Source: Rhizobium oryziradicis (lineage in GTDB: Bacteria > Pseudomonadota > Alphaproteobacteria > Rhizobiales > Rhizobiaceae). Taken from it: DNA of 64,000 bases. The notes under the pieces are model-generated. The model saw nothing but the letters and a program-made list of their open reading frames with translations, searched no databases and was not told the DNA's origin. The position numbers and the translations under genes are program-made. This document shows positions 55,184 to 64,000 of this stretch, piece after piece. Position 1 is the first letter of the stretch; each line of letters opens with the position of its first letter. The stretch covers positions 164,707 through 228,706 of the forward strand of contig NZ_MKIM01000020.1 of assembly GCF_001939045.1 (NCBI RefSeq). Reading direction: 5' to 3'.

Positions 55184-55837
55184 ATGCATATCGAAGTCGG
55201 TATTATTGATCCGGCGCGGCTGGTGTTTGCCGATGCGGCAGCGCTAAGCGTGGTGGCGTCGCAACTTCCAGCCGTTGTGCGCAATCCGATGATTGTGGCC
55301 AAAACCCTGCTGTCTGCCATTGCCTTTTCCGCCATGATGCAAATGTGGCATCTGCCGGTCGGGCCATCGGAGCTGCATTTGATCGGCGCAACCACCGTCT
55401 ATCTGCTGTTTGGCTTTGCCCCGGCCATGCTGGGCTTTGCGCTTGGGCTGGTGTTGCAGGCATTTCTGTTCGAGCCAGGCGACATTCCCCATCTTGGCGT
55501 TAACGCGCTCTCACTGATGATCCCGATGATCGCGGTGCATGTCACCTTTGGTCGCCGGTTGTTTGCAGCCGGGCTGAAAGATCGCTTCACGCTGGGCAAG
55601 GTGTTACGGCTGGATGCCACCTATTATGCCGGGGTGTCGTTGATGGTGGGCTTCTGGCTGTCGATCTCCAATGATGCCTTTGCGGTCGCCGATTGGGCGC
55701 AGTGGGCTGTGGCCTATGCCCCGGTGTTTTTGGTGGAAGCCTGCATTACATTTGCCGCCGTGCATCTGGTGCGACGCTTTCACAATCATCCCTTGGCGGT
55801 TCGGTTTACGGATGTTGATCGTTTGACCTTTGCGTAA
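55184..55837 (+). CDS. CbiM-type energy-coupling-factor permease (cobalt uptake)
   Basis: Membrane protein of 217 residues with about six to seven hydrophobic segments, CbiM/CbiMQO family. The mature start Met-His-Ile matches the N-terminal His that CbiM uses to bind Co2+, and HLPVGPSELHLIGAT is a family motif. Translation from ATG 55184 after AAAGGA gives this N-terminus. It is controlled by the cobalamin riboswitch, so cobalt for B12 is the expected substrate. No cbiN, cbiQ or cbiO follows; the next gene is purC, so the ATPase and coupling parts, if needed, are elsewhere. Confidence 0.88.
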   Translation: MHIEVGIIDPARLVFADAAALSVVASQLPAVVRNPMIVAKTLLSAIAFSAMMQMWHLPVGPSELHLIGATTVYLLFGFAPAMLGFALGLVLQAFLFEPGDIPHLGVNALSLMIPMIAVHVTFGRRLFAAGLKDRFTLGKVLRLDATYYAGVSLMVGFWLSISNDAFAVADWAQWAVAYAPVFLVEACITFAAVHLVRRFHNHPLAVRFTDVDRLTFA

Positions 55838-55916
55838 ATCCAGCGCAATTTGATGCGATAAATGAGCGCGCGTTGGCTTGCGCGCGCTTTTTCTTTGAAA
55901 TTTTCGCAACGATGCG

Positions 55917-56021
55917 TTACAGCGCCCTGCACCCTGTAGGGCGCGAAAAGGTTCGGTGTAACACCGTAAATCCTCTGCATAATTGATTGAATCAATCGCT
56001 ATTCAATCAACTATGCAGAGG
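55917..56021. repeat. Two-hairpin dispersed element, copy D
   Basis: First hairpin: GTTACA (55917-55922) with TGTAAC (55957-55962), enclosing GCGCCCT / AGGGCGC. Second: CCTCTGCATA (55972-55981) with TATGCAGAGG (56012-56021), with TTGATTGAAT / ATTCAATCAA nested. Same order and spacing as copy A, but sequences differ while pairing is kept. It lies 57 bp upstream of purC, within its leader. Confidence 0.8.
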
Positions 56022-56078
56022 CTGCGCGGTGGAGATGGCTTGCCGGTGTGGGCGAGCAACACAAAGGAAACTGGTGTG

Positions 56079-57029
56079 ATGCGTATTCTGACAGAAGCTT
56101 TCTTTCCTGATCTGCCGAATTACTATGGTGGCAAGGTGCGGGAAAATTACGATCTGCCCGATGGTCGCCGCATCATTATTTCCACCGACCGTATCAGCGC
56201 CTTTGACCGCATTCTGGCCTGCATACCCTATAAGGGTCAGGTGCTGACGCAGACGGCCCGCTACTGGTTTGAAGAAACCGCAGACATTTGCCCGAATCAT
56301 GTGATTGCCTATCCCGATCCAGCTGTGGTCGTGGGCAAGCGCCTTGATATTCTGCCGGTTGAAATTGTGGTTCGCGGCTATCTTGCTGGCACCACCGGCA
56401 CGTCGATTTTGACACTCTACAAAAATGGCCAGCGCACCATGTATGGCATGACCCTGCCAGACGGCCTGCGTGACAATCAAAAGCTGCCACAGGCGATTAT
56501 CACGCCCACCAGCAAAGAGTTTGATGGCGGCCATGATGAGCCTTTGACGCCTGCGGAAATTATCGAAAAAGGCTTGCTGACCCAAGCGCAGTGGGAGACG
56601 CTGTCTGCCTATGCTCTGGCGCTGTTTGCGCGTGGCCAGCAAAAAGCCGCCGAGCGCGGGTTGATTCTGGTGGATACCAAATATGAATTTGGCACGGACG
56701 AGCACGGCAATATCATTCTGGCCGATGAAATTCATACGCCAGACAGCAGCCGTTACTGGATTGCCAACAGCTATGAGGAAGCTTTTGCCAAGGGCAGCCG
56801 TCCTGCAAGCTTCGATAAGGATTTTGTCCGTTCATGGGTGGTCGAGCGTTGTGACCCCTACAAGGATGCCATTCCGGAAATTCCGCAGGATCTGATTGCG
56901 GCAACCTCCAAGGTGTATATTCAGGCCTATGAGGCGATTACCGGCCTGACGTTTCAACCAGATGACAGTGGCGAAACACCGCTCGCGCGGGTGAAAGCAA
57001 ACCTTGCAGCTTATCTGGCAGGGCCCTGA
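56079..57029 (+). CDS. purC: SAICAR synthetase PurC
   Basis: Phosphoribosylaminoimidazole-succinocarboxamide synthase, 316 residues; joins aspartate to CAIR in purine synthesis using [30 protein letters not shown] (nucleotide loop and conserved SDR-like ISTDR), [12 protein letters not shown] and [22 protein letters not shown] are family signatures. The form with an extended C-terminus is the one often found as a second purC in Rhizobiaceae. ATG 56079 ([19 protein letters not shown]) is chosen from AAAGGAAA upstream and family resemblance; an ATG at 55983 lies inside the repeat. Confidence 0.92.
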   Translation: MRILTEAFFPDLPNYYGGKVRENYDLPDGRRIIISTDRISAFDRILACIPYKGQVLTQTARYWFEETADICPNHVIAYPDPAVVVGKRLDILPVEIVVRGYLAGTTGTSILTLYKNGQRTMYGMTLPDGLRDNQKLPQAIITPTSKEFDGGHDEPLTPAEIIEKGLLTQAQWETLSAYALALFARGQQKAAERGLILVDTKYEFGTDEHGNIILADEIHTPDSSRYWIANSYEEAFAKGSRPASFDKDFVRSWVVERCDPYKDAIPEIPQDLIAATSKVYIQAYEAITGLTFQPDDSGETPLARVKANLAAYLAGP

Positions 57030-57034
57030 ACGCG

Positions 57035-57703
57035 ATGCCAGACACAAAACGCGGCAAAAATGATATGGAAAGCGGCTGCGACCGCGGGTGCACACCCCGT
57101 CAACGCCGCTCGCGCAGGCCAGCTGCAGAAACGCGCAGGGAAATTCTCTCTGCGGCGGATACGCTGTTTCGCGAAAGGGGCTATCAGCAGGTTGCCATGG
57201 CCGATGTGGCCGCCGCTCTTGGAATGTCGCCCGCCAACGTGTTCAAGCATTTTCATGCGAAGACAGCGCTGGTTGATGCGATCGCGTGTACGCATGTTCA
57301 AGAGATGATGGAGCAGCTGAAGGGCCTTGAAATGCCCCGTGAGCCGCAGGCAAAGCTCTTGCGGGTTGCCGAAGCGCTGCTGACCAGTCTGCTGGCAGAT
57401 GTGCGCGATAACCGCCATCTGTTCGAAATGATTGTTCTGACCGCAGATCTCGAACTGCGGGCGGGCGATATGTATCGGGCAACCATTTCCGCTATTTTTG
57501 AAATGATTATTCTTGAAGGCGTCGAAGCGGGCGAATTTTTTGTTCGTGATCCGCGCCACACCGCATCGGTGGTCACCACCGCTCTTGCAGGGGTAATCAA
57601 CCCCTTGTCGGTCTCGAGCGAAAAGCCAGAGACGCTCTACACGCGGTGCCGCGATGTGATCGAACTGGTCAATACCGCGCTGCAAAATCCGCTTGCAAAG
57701 TGA
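57035..57703 (+). CDS. TetR-family transcriptional regulator
   Basis: Repressor-type protein of 222 residues: a TetR helix-turn-helix at about residues 30-75 (TRREILSAADTLFRERGYQQVAMADVAAALGMSPANVFKHF across the domain) and a variable C-terminal ligand domain. It starts 6 bp after purC and lies directly upstream of the RND pump genes, the usual position for a pump regulator. A second possible start is ATG 57065. A palindrome at 57719-57755 just downstream is a candidate site. Confidence 0.88.
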   Translation: MPDTKRGKNDMESGCDRGCTPRQRRSRRPAAETRREILSAADTLFRERGYQQVAMADVAAALGMSPANVFKHFHAKTALVDAIACTHVQEMMEQLKGLEMPREPQAKLLRVAEALLTSLLADVRDNRHLFEMIVLTADLELRAGDMYRATISAIFEMIILEGVEAGEFFVRDPRHTASVVTTALAGVINPLSVSSEKPETLYTRCRDVIELVNTALQNPLAK

Positions 57704-57718
57704 CGATTCTTGAACTAC

Positions 57719-57755
57719 GTCACATAGCAGTCTTATTAAACTGCTGAAATGTGAC
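57719..57755. promoter_or_regulatory. Candidate operator between tetR and the RND pump genes
   Basis: GTCACAT-AGCAGT (57719-57731) is mirrored by ACTGCT-GAA-ATGTGAC (57740-57755), an interrupted palindrome in the 177-bp gap before the adaptor gene. No T-run follows, so it is more likely a protein site than a terminator. The adjacent TetR protein is the obvious candidate binder (inference). Confidence 0.45.
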
Positions 57756-57880
57756 TTTGCTGCCACGCACACGCGCCAGCTTGCCGCGCTTCACAGGAAA
57801 ATTTGTTTATCATCTTGTGATCTTGCCTCCGTGCTGAAACTCTTATGCTCAGACCGGACGCAAAAAATTAGGACCAGCGC

Positions 57881-59083
57881 ATGGCGAAGTACTTCACCCT
57901 GTCATCCATCTTGTTTGTTGCGGCGCTTGCTGTTGCGGGATGCAGTGATCAGGACAAGCAGCAAGCGGCAGGCGGGGCAGGGGCTGCGCGCCCGCCAAGC
58001 CCGGTTAGCGTCGTGATTATGAAGAAGTCGGTGCAGCCTTTGACAACCATTTTGTCAGGTCGCGCTGAGGCCGTGCAATCGGCCGATATTCGTCCGCGCA
58101 TTGGCGGTGTGATCAAGGAAGTGTCGTTCAAGGAAGGTGGCTTCGTCAAGGCTGGCGATTTGCTCTACAAGATCGATGATGCAACCTATGTTGCGGCTGT
58201 CGAGGAAGCCAAGGCAGCCCTTGAAAAGGCAGAGGCAAGCGTGCCATCGGCAACAGCCAATATGCAACGCTATGAGCGCCTGGCCAATACGGGTGCCTCG
58301 CAAAAAGATTATGAAACCGCGCAGGCCACCTTGCTCGAAGCCAAGGCATCTGTTGCTCAGGCGCGCGCAAGTCTGCAGACGGCAGAAATCAATCTGGCCT
58401 TCACCGAGATTCATGCGCCGTTTGATGGTGTCACATCCGCCACCAATTATTCCATCGGCAATCTGGTCACCGCCGGTCAGACAGATGCCTTGATGACACT
58501 TCGCAAGATCAATCCGATTTACATCAAGCTGAATGAATCCAGCGTTAATCTGCTGCGCTTGCGTGCGGCGATTGCGGCAGGCAATCTCAAAAACAACGCA
58601 GGCGATGTGGATAAAGCCGATATTCGTCTGACGATGGAAGATGGCACCGAATACCCAAGCGTTGGCAAGATCGACATGTCTGAAATGGCGGTCAGCACCA
58701 CAACAGGCACCGTTTCAATTCGTACCCTGTTCGACAATCCTCAAAACCTCATTCTGCCTGGCATGTATGTGCGTGCCACAATCACGGTTGGTGAAGAGGA
58801 TGGCTTTGCCATTCCCCAGCGCGCTGGTTCGCGCAATGCAGACGGCTTTCTTACGGCCAAATTCGTCAATGCTGATAACAAGGTTGAGACGCGGACATTC
58901 GCCACCAGCAAGCTTTCCGGCAACAATTGGCTGGTGACAGACAATGTCAAGGATGGCGACAAGCTGATTGTTGACGGTTTCCAGTGGATTGGCGATGGCG
59001 CGACCGTCAAGCCTGTTCCTTCCGAGGTTAATGCCAAGGGTCTGGTCATCCAGGCCCCGGCGACCGAAGCACCAAAATCATGA
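57881..59083 (+). CDS. RND efflux periplasmic adaptor (lipoprotein)
   Basis: Membrane-fusion protein of 400 residues, AcrA/MexA family. A lipoprotein signal with LAVAGC places the lipidated Cys at 21. The lipoyl half-motifs RPRIGGVIKEVSFKEGGFVKAGDLLYKID and LAFTEIHAPFDGVTSA flank an alpha-helical hairpin (about 100-165); beta-barrel and membrane-proximal domains follow. It links the inner-membrane pump to the outer-membrane factor. First gene of the three-gene pump operon. Confidence 0.94.
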   Translation: MAKYFTLSSILFVAALAVAGCSDQDKQQAAGGAGAARPPSPVSVVIMKKSVQPLTTILSGRAEAVQSADIRPRIGGVIKEVSFKEGGFVKAGDLLYKIDDATYVAAVEEAKAALEKAEASVPSATANMQRYERLANTGASQKDYETAQATLLEAKASVAQARASLQTAEINLAFTEIHAPFDGVTSATNYSIGNLVTAGQTDALMTLRKINPIYIKLNESSVNLLRLRAAIAAGNLKNNAGDVDKADIRLTMEDGTEYPSVGKIDMSEMAVSTTTGTVSIRTLFDNPQNLILPGMYVRATITVGEEDGFAIPQRAGSRNADGFLTAKFVNADNKVETRTFATSKLSGNNWLVTDNVKDGDKLIVDGFQWIGDGATVKPVPSEVNAKGLVIQAPATEAPKS

Positions 59084-59127
59084 TGTCGCACGACATCTTC
59101 AGCAACATCGTGATTGGGAAGTAAACA

Positions 59128-62100
59128 ATGGCCAAGTTTTTCATAAGGCGACCGATTTTCGCATGGGTGATCGCGATCGTGATCATGCTCGGCGGTATTC
59201 TCGCCATCAACACGCTCTCTGTTTCGCAATATCCGGATATTGCGCCAACCACTGTGCGCATCACCGCAACATACAGTGGTGCCAGCGCGGACACCGTGCG
59301 CAAATCGGTCACGCAGATCATTGAAGATGGCATGACCGGTCTTGATGGTCTGACCTATATGACGTCTTCGTCGTCCACCGGTCAGGCAACAGTGTCGCTG
59401 ACGTTTGACAGCAATATCGACAAGGATATTGCGCAGGTGCAAGTGCAGAACAAGCTGCAGCTTGTGACATCGCAGCTGCCCAGCGTTGTGCAGGCTCTGG
59501 GGCTGAACGTATCGCGCTCCACCTCCAGTATCCTTCTGGTGGGCGCATTGGTCGGCTCGAATGAAAAATACTCCTCTGCCGATCTCGGTGATGTGTTTTC
59601 CACGCAGATTGAAGACCAGATCAAGCGGCTTGAGGGTGTTGGCAGTATCAATCTGTTCGGTTCTGCCTATGCCATGCGCATTTGGCTTGATCCCTTCAAA
59701 CTCAACAAGTTTCAGCTGACGCCCGCTGATGTAACCTCGGCCATTCAGGCGCAAAACACGCAGGTGTCTGTCGGCTCCATGGGTGCCTTGCCCTCCGTTG
59801 AAGGCCAGCAGCTCAATGTGACCATGACAGCGCAGAGTCAGTTGAGCACGGTGCCTGATTTTGAGCGCATCATCTTGAAGGTGGATACAAGTGGTGCGGC
59901 CGTGCGCCTGAGTGATGTTGCCCGGGTGGAAATCGGCCAGGAGAGCTATGCTGCAAGCTCGCGCTCCAACCGCCACCCCGCTGCAGGCTTTGCCGTCAAT
60001 CTGGCAACCGGTGCCAACGCCCTGGACACGGCAGCCCGCGTGAAGGCCAAGCTTGCATCCATTGCGCCATCCTTGCCGCAAGACATCAAGATTATCTATC
60101 CTTATGATACGACACCGTTCGTGTCGCTTTCCATTGAGAAGGTTGTTCATACGCTGATCGAAGCCATCGTACTGGTGTTCTTCGTTCTGTTGATCTTCCT
60201 GCAAAATTTCCGCGCCACGCTGATCCCGATGATTGCGGTGCCGGTTGTCTTGCTCGGTACATTCGGAATTTTGTCCGCAACCGGATATTCCATCAACACA
60301 TTGACCATGTTCGCCATGGTTCTGGCCATCGGCCTTCTGGTGGATGACGCCATTGTTGTGGTTGAAAACGTCGAACGCATCATGTCCGAAGAGGGGCTTG
60401 ACCCATTGGAGGCCACGGAGAAATCCATGGGCGAAATCACCGGTGCCATTGTTGGTATCGCGCTAGTCTTGACGGCTGTGTTTATCCCCATGGCGTTTTT
60501 CGGTGGTTCAACCGGTATTATCTACCGTCAGTTTTCGGTGACCATCGTTTCGGCCATGTTGCTTTCCGCGCTGGTTGCTCTGGTGCTGACACCTGCATTG
60601 TGCGCAACACTTTTGAAGCCGATTAACAAGGACCATAAGAAAACCACGGGACCTGCGGCCTGGTTCAATCGCAATTTTGATCGCACAACGTCGGGCTATG
60701 TCAGCTCGGTCGGCTATCTGCTTGGCCGTCCGTTGCGTGTTTTGCTGATGTTTGCGATTGTTGTTGTTGGGTGTGCCTGGTTCTTCATGCGCATGCCATC
60801 CTCCTTCCTGCCTCAGGAAGATCAGGGCGTGTTGATGACGATTATCCAGCTTCCCAATGGCGCGACGGCGACACAAACGGACGCTGTTATCAAGAAAGTC
60901 GAAGATTACTATCTTGATAAGGAAAAAGATGGCGTTCAGGATGTGTTTGCCGTCAATGGCTTCAGCTTCAGTGGGTCTGGCCAGAACAATGCGTTGGTTT
61001 TCGCTCGACTGAAAGATTTTGATGATCGCAAGGCAAAAAATCTTGCCGCTGCGGCCATTGTTCAGCGTGCAATGGGTTATTTCTTCACCATTCGTGAAGC
61101 GCAGGTGTTTCCGCTCATGCCTCCGGCCATTCAGGGCCTTGGCACTTCAAGCGGCTTCTCGATGTATCTGGTTGATACCGGAAATCATGGGGCAGAAGCA
61201 CTGGTTGCTGCATCAAAACGTCTGATCAGCGAGGCCAACAGCGGCCACCTCATCAGTTCCATGCGTAGCAATGACCGCGACGAGGAAAACCAGATCAAGG
61301 TCATGCTTGATCAGGAAAAATTGAGCGCCATGGGTGTGGCTATCGCGTCGGCCAACTCCATGCTGACGACAATTTTCGCTGGCACGGACGTCAACGATTT
61401 CACACTGAACAACAAGATCAAAAAGGTCTATGTGCAGGCGGATGCACCGTACCGCATGCAGGCAGAGGATTTGAAGTATTGGAACGCACGCAACTCGAAA
61501 AACGAGATGGTGCCTTTCTCATCCTTCACCGAGACAAAATGGGTCTCCGGCTTGCCGTCGATCTCAGCCTATAATGCTGTGAATGCTTTCTCCATGGAAG
61601 GCGCATCGGCACCGGGCGTCAGTTCGGGCGATGCGATGAATGAAGTCGAGCGCATCGTTTCGCAAATGGGTGGCGGTTACACGGTTGCCTGGCAGGGCAT
61701 TTCCTATCAGGAGCGCCTGTCCGGATCGCAGGCCCCCCTGCTGTATGCCCTGTCCATTCTGATCGTGTTTCTGTGCCTGTCGGCATTGTATGAGAGCTGG
61801 TCTATCCCGTTCTCGGTGATCATGGCCGTTCCGGTTGGCGTTTTGGGGGCCCTGGCCGCCGCGCACGTCTTCGGACAATCAAATGACGTTTACTTCAAGG
61901 TGGGCCTGCTGACGACAATCGGGCTTGCCGCGAAAAACGCGATTCTGATTGTGGAGTTTGCCAAAGAGCGGCAAGAGCATGGGCTTAGCCTGTTCGATGC
62001 GACGCTTGAGGCCGCAAAATTGCGCCTGCGCCCAATCATCATGACATCACTTGCGTTTATTCTCGGTGTTGTGCCGTTGGCGATTGCCACAGGTGCGGGA

Positions 62101-62268
62101 TCGGCAGCTCAAAACGCCATTGGTGTTGGGGTTCTGGGCGGCATGTTGGCGGCAACAGTGCTCGGAATTTTCTTCGTTCCGTCATTTTTCGTGATTGTGC
62201 GGCGGTTTTCAAACCGTGCAAAACCAAAAAGAAACGCTGTTGCAAAGACGACGGACTCGATAAGTTAA
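59128..62268 (+). CDS. RND efflux pump, AcrB/MexB (HAE1) family
   Basis: Proton-driven multidrug pump of 1046 residues with 12 membrane helices and two large periplasmic loops. FIRRPIFAWVIAIVIMLGGI opens the first helix; the proton-relay Asp pair is in GLLVDDAIVVVENVERIM near residue 405; GLAAKNAILIVEFAKE lies in the second half. Length and motifs match HAE1 pumps, which expel drugs, bile salts or plant phenolics in other bacteria; the substrate here is unknown. It lies 44 bp after the adaptor gene. Confidence 0.95.
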   Translation: MAKFFIRRPIFAWVIAIVIMLGGILAINTLSVSQYPDIAPTTVRITATYSGASADTVRKSVTQIIEDGMTGLDGLTYMTSSSSTGQATVSLTFDSNIDKDIAQVQVQNKLQLVTSQLPSVVQALGLNVSRSTSSILLVGALVGSNEKYSSADLGDVFSTQIEDQIKRLEGVGSINLFGSAYAMRIWLDPFKLNKFQLTPADVTSAIQAQNTQVSVGSMGALPSVEGQQLNVTMTAQSQLSTVPDFERIILKVDTSGAAVRLSDVARVEIGQESYAASSRSNRHPAAGFAVNLATGANALDTAARVKAKLASIAPSLPQDIKIIYPYDTTPFVSLSIEKVVHTLIEAIVLVFFVLLIFLQNFRATLIPMIAVPVVLLGTFGILSATGYSINTLTMFAMVLAIGLLVDDAIVVVENVERIMSEEGLDPLEATEKSMGEITGAIVGIALVLTAVFIPMAFFGGSTGIIYRQFSVTIVSAMLLSALVALVLTPALCATLLKPINKDHKKTTGPAAWFNRNFDRTTSGYVSSVGYLLGRPLRVLLMFAIVVVGCAWFFMRMPSSFLPQEDQGVLMTIIQLPNGATATQTDAVIKKVEDYYLDKEKDGVQDVFAVNGFSFSGSGQNNALVFARLKDFDDRKAKNLAAAAIVQRAMGYFFTIREAQVFPLMPPAIQGLGTSSGFSMYLVDTGNHGAEALVAASKRLISEANSGHLISSMRSNDRDEENQIKVMLDQEKLSAMGVAIASANSMLTTIFAGTDVNDFTLNNKIKKVYVQADAPYRMQAEDLKYWNARNSKNEMVPFSSFTETKWVSGLPSISAYNAVNAFSMEGASAPGVSSGDAMNEVERIVSQMGGGYTVAWQGISYQERLSGSQAPLLYALSILIVFLCLSALYESWSIPFSVIMAVPVGVLGALAAAHVFGQSNDVYFKVGLLTTIGLAAKNAILIVEFAKERQEHGLSLFDATLEAAKLRLRPIIMTSLAFILGVVPLAIATGAGSAAQNAIGVGVLGGMLAATVLGIFFVPSFFVIVRRFSNRAKPKRNAVAKTTDSIS

Positions 62269-62278
62269 GAAATAATGA

Positions 62279-62300
62279 CCGCACCCTGCTTTGGGTGCGG
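62279..62300 (+). other. Hairpin between pump and outer-membrane factor genes
   Basis: CCGCACCC and GGGTGCGG (8 bp) around TGCTTT, 10 bp past the pump stop. No T-run follows, so it probably stabilises or partly terminates the pump mRNA rather than ending the operon. Confidence 0.5.
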
Positions 62301-62370
62301 TATCCATAAGAAACGGCGTTGTTACATGATGATGATGTGCAGCGCGACTCGGTGCTAAACAGGGATAGAA

Positions 62371-63828
62371 ATGATGTTCTCCATTCGCGTGGCAACGCCC
62401 CTTGCATTGCTTTTACTATCGGGCTGCGTAATGGGCCCGGACCACACAGCGCCGCAGACCGCGCTACCTGCTCAATTCAACGAAGGTGGACAAAAGTCTG
62501 CTGGCGATCCAACAAGCGTTGCATGGTGGACAGCCTTTCACGATGCCCAGCTGAATAAACTGGTCAAACAGGGTATTGACCAGAACCTTGGCGTTCTGCA
62601 GTCGCTTGAGCGCATTGATCAGGCAAGGGCGGCCGTTACCAGCGCGCAAGCCAGCTTGTTCCCAAGTCTGACGGGCACTGCCAGCGAAAAAGGCTCCAAG
62701 ACAAATGGCAGCATCAATTCTTCGCCGGAAAGCTGGGCCAGCAGCGGCGGTCTTTCCGTATCATGGCTTGTTGACTTGTGGGGGCAATATCGCAGTTCTG
62801 CTGCCAGTGCCAAAGCCTCGCTTGATGGTGCCTATGATAGTGTCGATACAGCACGCTTGACGTATCTCTCCGATCTCACAAAGTCCTACATCAATGCGCG
62901 CTATTATCAGAAGCGTGTGGCGATCGCGAGGGATGCGGTAAAGTCACGTCGCGAAACACTGTCGTTGACCAAGCTTCAGCTTGAAGCCGGTGCGGCATCG
63001 CGTTTGGACGTTGTGCAGTCGGAAGGTCTGGTAAACTCAACTTTGGCCGATATTCCAGGGCTGGAGGCGAGCTTCTACGCCAATGCTTATCATATTTCGA
63101 CCCTTTTGGGCCTGCCTGCCTCGACACTCATCCACGATCTTGAGAAGGGTGGTGCTCAACCAACACCGCGTAGCGCCGTCGTGACGGGTGTTCCTGCCGA
63201 TTTGATTCGCAACCGTCCAGATATCCGTCTGGCAGAGCGTACTCTTGCTTCCGCAGTTTATAGCATCAGCACGGCCAAGGCGCAGTTGTTCCCATCGATC
63301 ACGCTCAGCGGTTCGATTTCTCCGTCTTACATCAGCAGCAGCGCCCGTGCGGGTACATCGAACACATGGTCATTTGGCCCCGCATTGAATCTGCCAATTT
63401 TTGATGGCGGAGCGCTGCGCGCCAACGTCAAGAGCAAGGAATCGGCTGCTCGTGGTGCATACCTTGCCTGGAAGCAAACCGTGCTGACCGGTGTTGAGGA
63501 AGTTCAAAGTGCCCTTGCTGCTTACAATCGCGATGCGCGATCGGTTGCAGCAAGCCGTGCCTATGTGAAGTCCTATAAGGAAGCGCTGGAGCTTTCGACC
63601 GCATCCTATAAGGATGGTGCGTCTTCGCTGCTCGACGTGCTTGACGCGCAGCGCCAGTTGACAACAGCGCAGGCAAGTCTTGCAACCGCAATCCAGCAAT
63701 TGGCCAACGATTATGTGACGCTCAATATTGCTATCGGCGGCGGCTATGCTTTTAACGGCAAAGCCGAAGCCATTGCGGCAACTGTGCGGCCTGCCGAAAT
63801 GCCAGCCACGCTCGCCAAGAAAAACTAA
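62371..63828 (+). CDS. RND outer-membrane factor (OprM/NodT-type lipoprotein)
   Basis: TolC-like outer-membrane channel of 485 residues. The lipobox LLSGC sets the lipid Cys at 19. Two repeats of the outer-membrane efflux domain are visible, with VAWWTAFHDAQLNKLVKQGIDQN opening the first, VPADLIRNRPDIRLAERTLASA between them and YKDGASSLLDVLDAQRQLTTAQ in the second. It completes the tripartite pump with the two upstream genes. AGGGA precedes the ATG; a terminator follows. Confidence 0.94.
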   Translation: MMFSIRVATPLALLLLSGCVMGPDHTAPQTALPAQFNEGGQKSAGDPTSVAWWTAFHDAQLNKLVKQGIDQNLGVLQSLERIDQARAAVTSAQASLFPSLTGTASEKGSKTNGSINSSPESWASSGGLSVSWLVDLWGQYRSSAASAKASLDGAYDSVDTARLTYLSDLTKSYINARYYQKRVAIARDAVKSRRETLSLTKLQLEAGAASRLDVVQSEGLVNSTLADIPGLEASFYANAYHISTLLGLPASTLIHDLEKGGAQPTPRSAVVTGVPADLIRNRPDIRLAERTLASAVYSISTAKAQLFPSITLSGSISPSYISSSARAGTSNTWSFGPALNLPIFDGGALRANVKSKESAARGAYLAWKQTVLTGVEEVQSALAAYNRDARSVAASRAYVKSYKEALELSTASYKDGASSLLDVLDAQRQLTTAQASLATAIQQLANDYVTLNIAIGGGYAFNGKAEAIAATVRPAEMPATLAKKN

Positions 63829-63854
63829 ACAGCATTTTTTTGAACGTGCGCGCT

Positions 63855-63892
63855 CCCGGCAATCAGCTTTGATTGCCGGGCGCTTTTGTTTT
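63855..63892 (+). terminator. Rho-independent terminator of the RND pump operon
   Basis: Perfect 11-bp arms CCCGGCAATCA and TGATTGCCGGG around GCTT, then CGCTTTTGTTTT. It lies 27 bp past the outer-membrane factor stop. The remaining 108 bp to the window end show no gene. Confidence 0.94.
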
Positions 63893-64000
63893 GTGCTTGT
63901 CGCACAGATAAGAATCCTAATTTTCTCGAGTAAAACCGGTAAGTTATCTAAAATATGATAATTTTATAACGGTGAGCGTTGACTTGTTGTGTTGGTGGGC

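Noticed and set aside
58741..60204. Open frame of 487 codons on the minus strand
   Set aside because: It is antisense to the RND adaptor and pump genes, which have clear motifs; no ribosome site and no family resemblance.

Overview
The window looks like chromosomal DNA of an alpha-proteobacterium in the Rhizobiaceae (Agrobacterium / Rhizobium / Allorhizobium group); species cannot be told from the sequence alone. Pointers are the frcBCAK-frcR fructose locus known from Sinorhizobium, the formimidoylglutamate deiminase (HutF) route of histidine breakdown, a five-gene amino acid:[carrier protein] ligase cluster known from Agrobacterium and Bradyrhizobium, and several palindromic intergenic repeats of rhizobial type. 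I see no rRNA, tRNA, CRISPR array, insertion sequence or prophage gene. Coding density is high and neighbouring genes often overlap by 1-4 bases, so most blocks read as operons.

Layout. 1-8.6 kb: histidine utilisation: hutH (cut by the left edge), hutI, divergent hutF, then a minus-strand operon of a polar amino-acid ABC transporter, hutC and an NtaA/DmoA-type flavin monooxygenase. 8.7-14.5 kb: fructose uptake frcB-frcC-frcA-frcK, divergent frcR and an RbsD/FucU mutarotase, ending in a strong terminator with a possible ~100-nt small RNA. 14.5-16.7 kb: an SDR oxidoreductase, arginase and a Pmp3-type membrane peptide. 16.7-24.9 kb: an AraC regulator and a pectin-oligomer uptake and breakdown operon (ABC importer, GH28, GH105). 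25-27.3 kb: exbB-exbD-tonB. 27.7-30.3 kb: a chemoreceptor and a lone RAM-domain protein. 30.4-34.5 kb: a 974-residue kinase/M23-like/PLP-enzyme fusion and purU.

35-45.7 kb: a surface-polysaccharide locus: GH5 glucanase, Wzy-like polymerase, Wzz/Wzc-like protein with a degenerate kinase domain, GT4, GT2, Wzx-like flippase and a tandem alpha/beta-hydrolase with unusual nucleophile elbows. 45.7-51.5 kb: a minus-strand operon of carrier protein, acyl-CoA dehydrogenase-like protein, class-II-synthetase-like amino acid:[carrier protein] ligase, DUF1839 protein and a GH2 glycosidase. This is the least understood pathway in the window and the best candidate for an undescribed system. 52-54.8 kb: EF-P with its lysylation enzymes EpmA and EpmB. 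54.9-57.7 kb: a cobalamin riboswitch controlling a solitary CbiM-type cobalt transporter, then purC and a TetR regulator. 57.9-63.8 kb: a complete tripartite RND efflux pump (lipoprotein adaptor, pump, outer-membrane factor).

Two dispersed intergenic repeat families recur between 29 and 56 kb: a two-hairpin element (best copy 29909-30008, with perfect 20-bp arms) and a shorter palindrome built around an ACCGG..CC core. Small hairpins also sit between genes of several transporter operons, where they probably adjust the relative levels of binding protein and permease.
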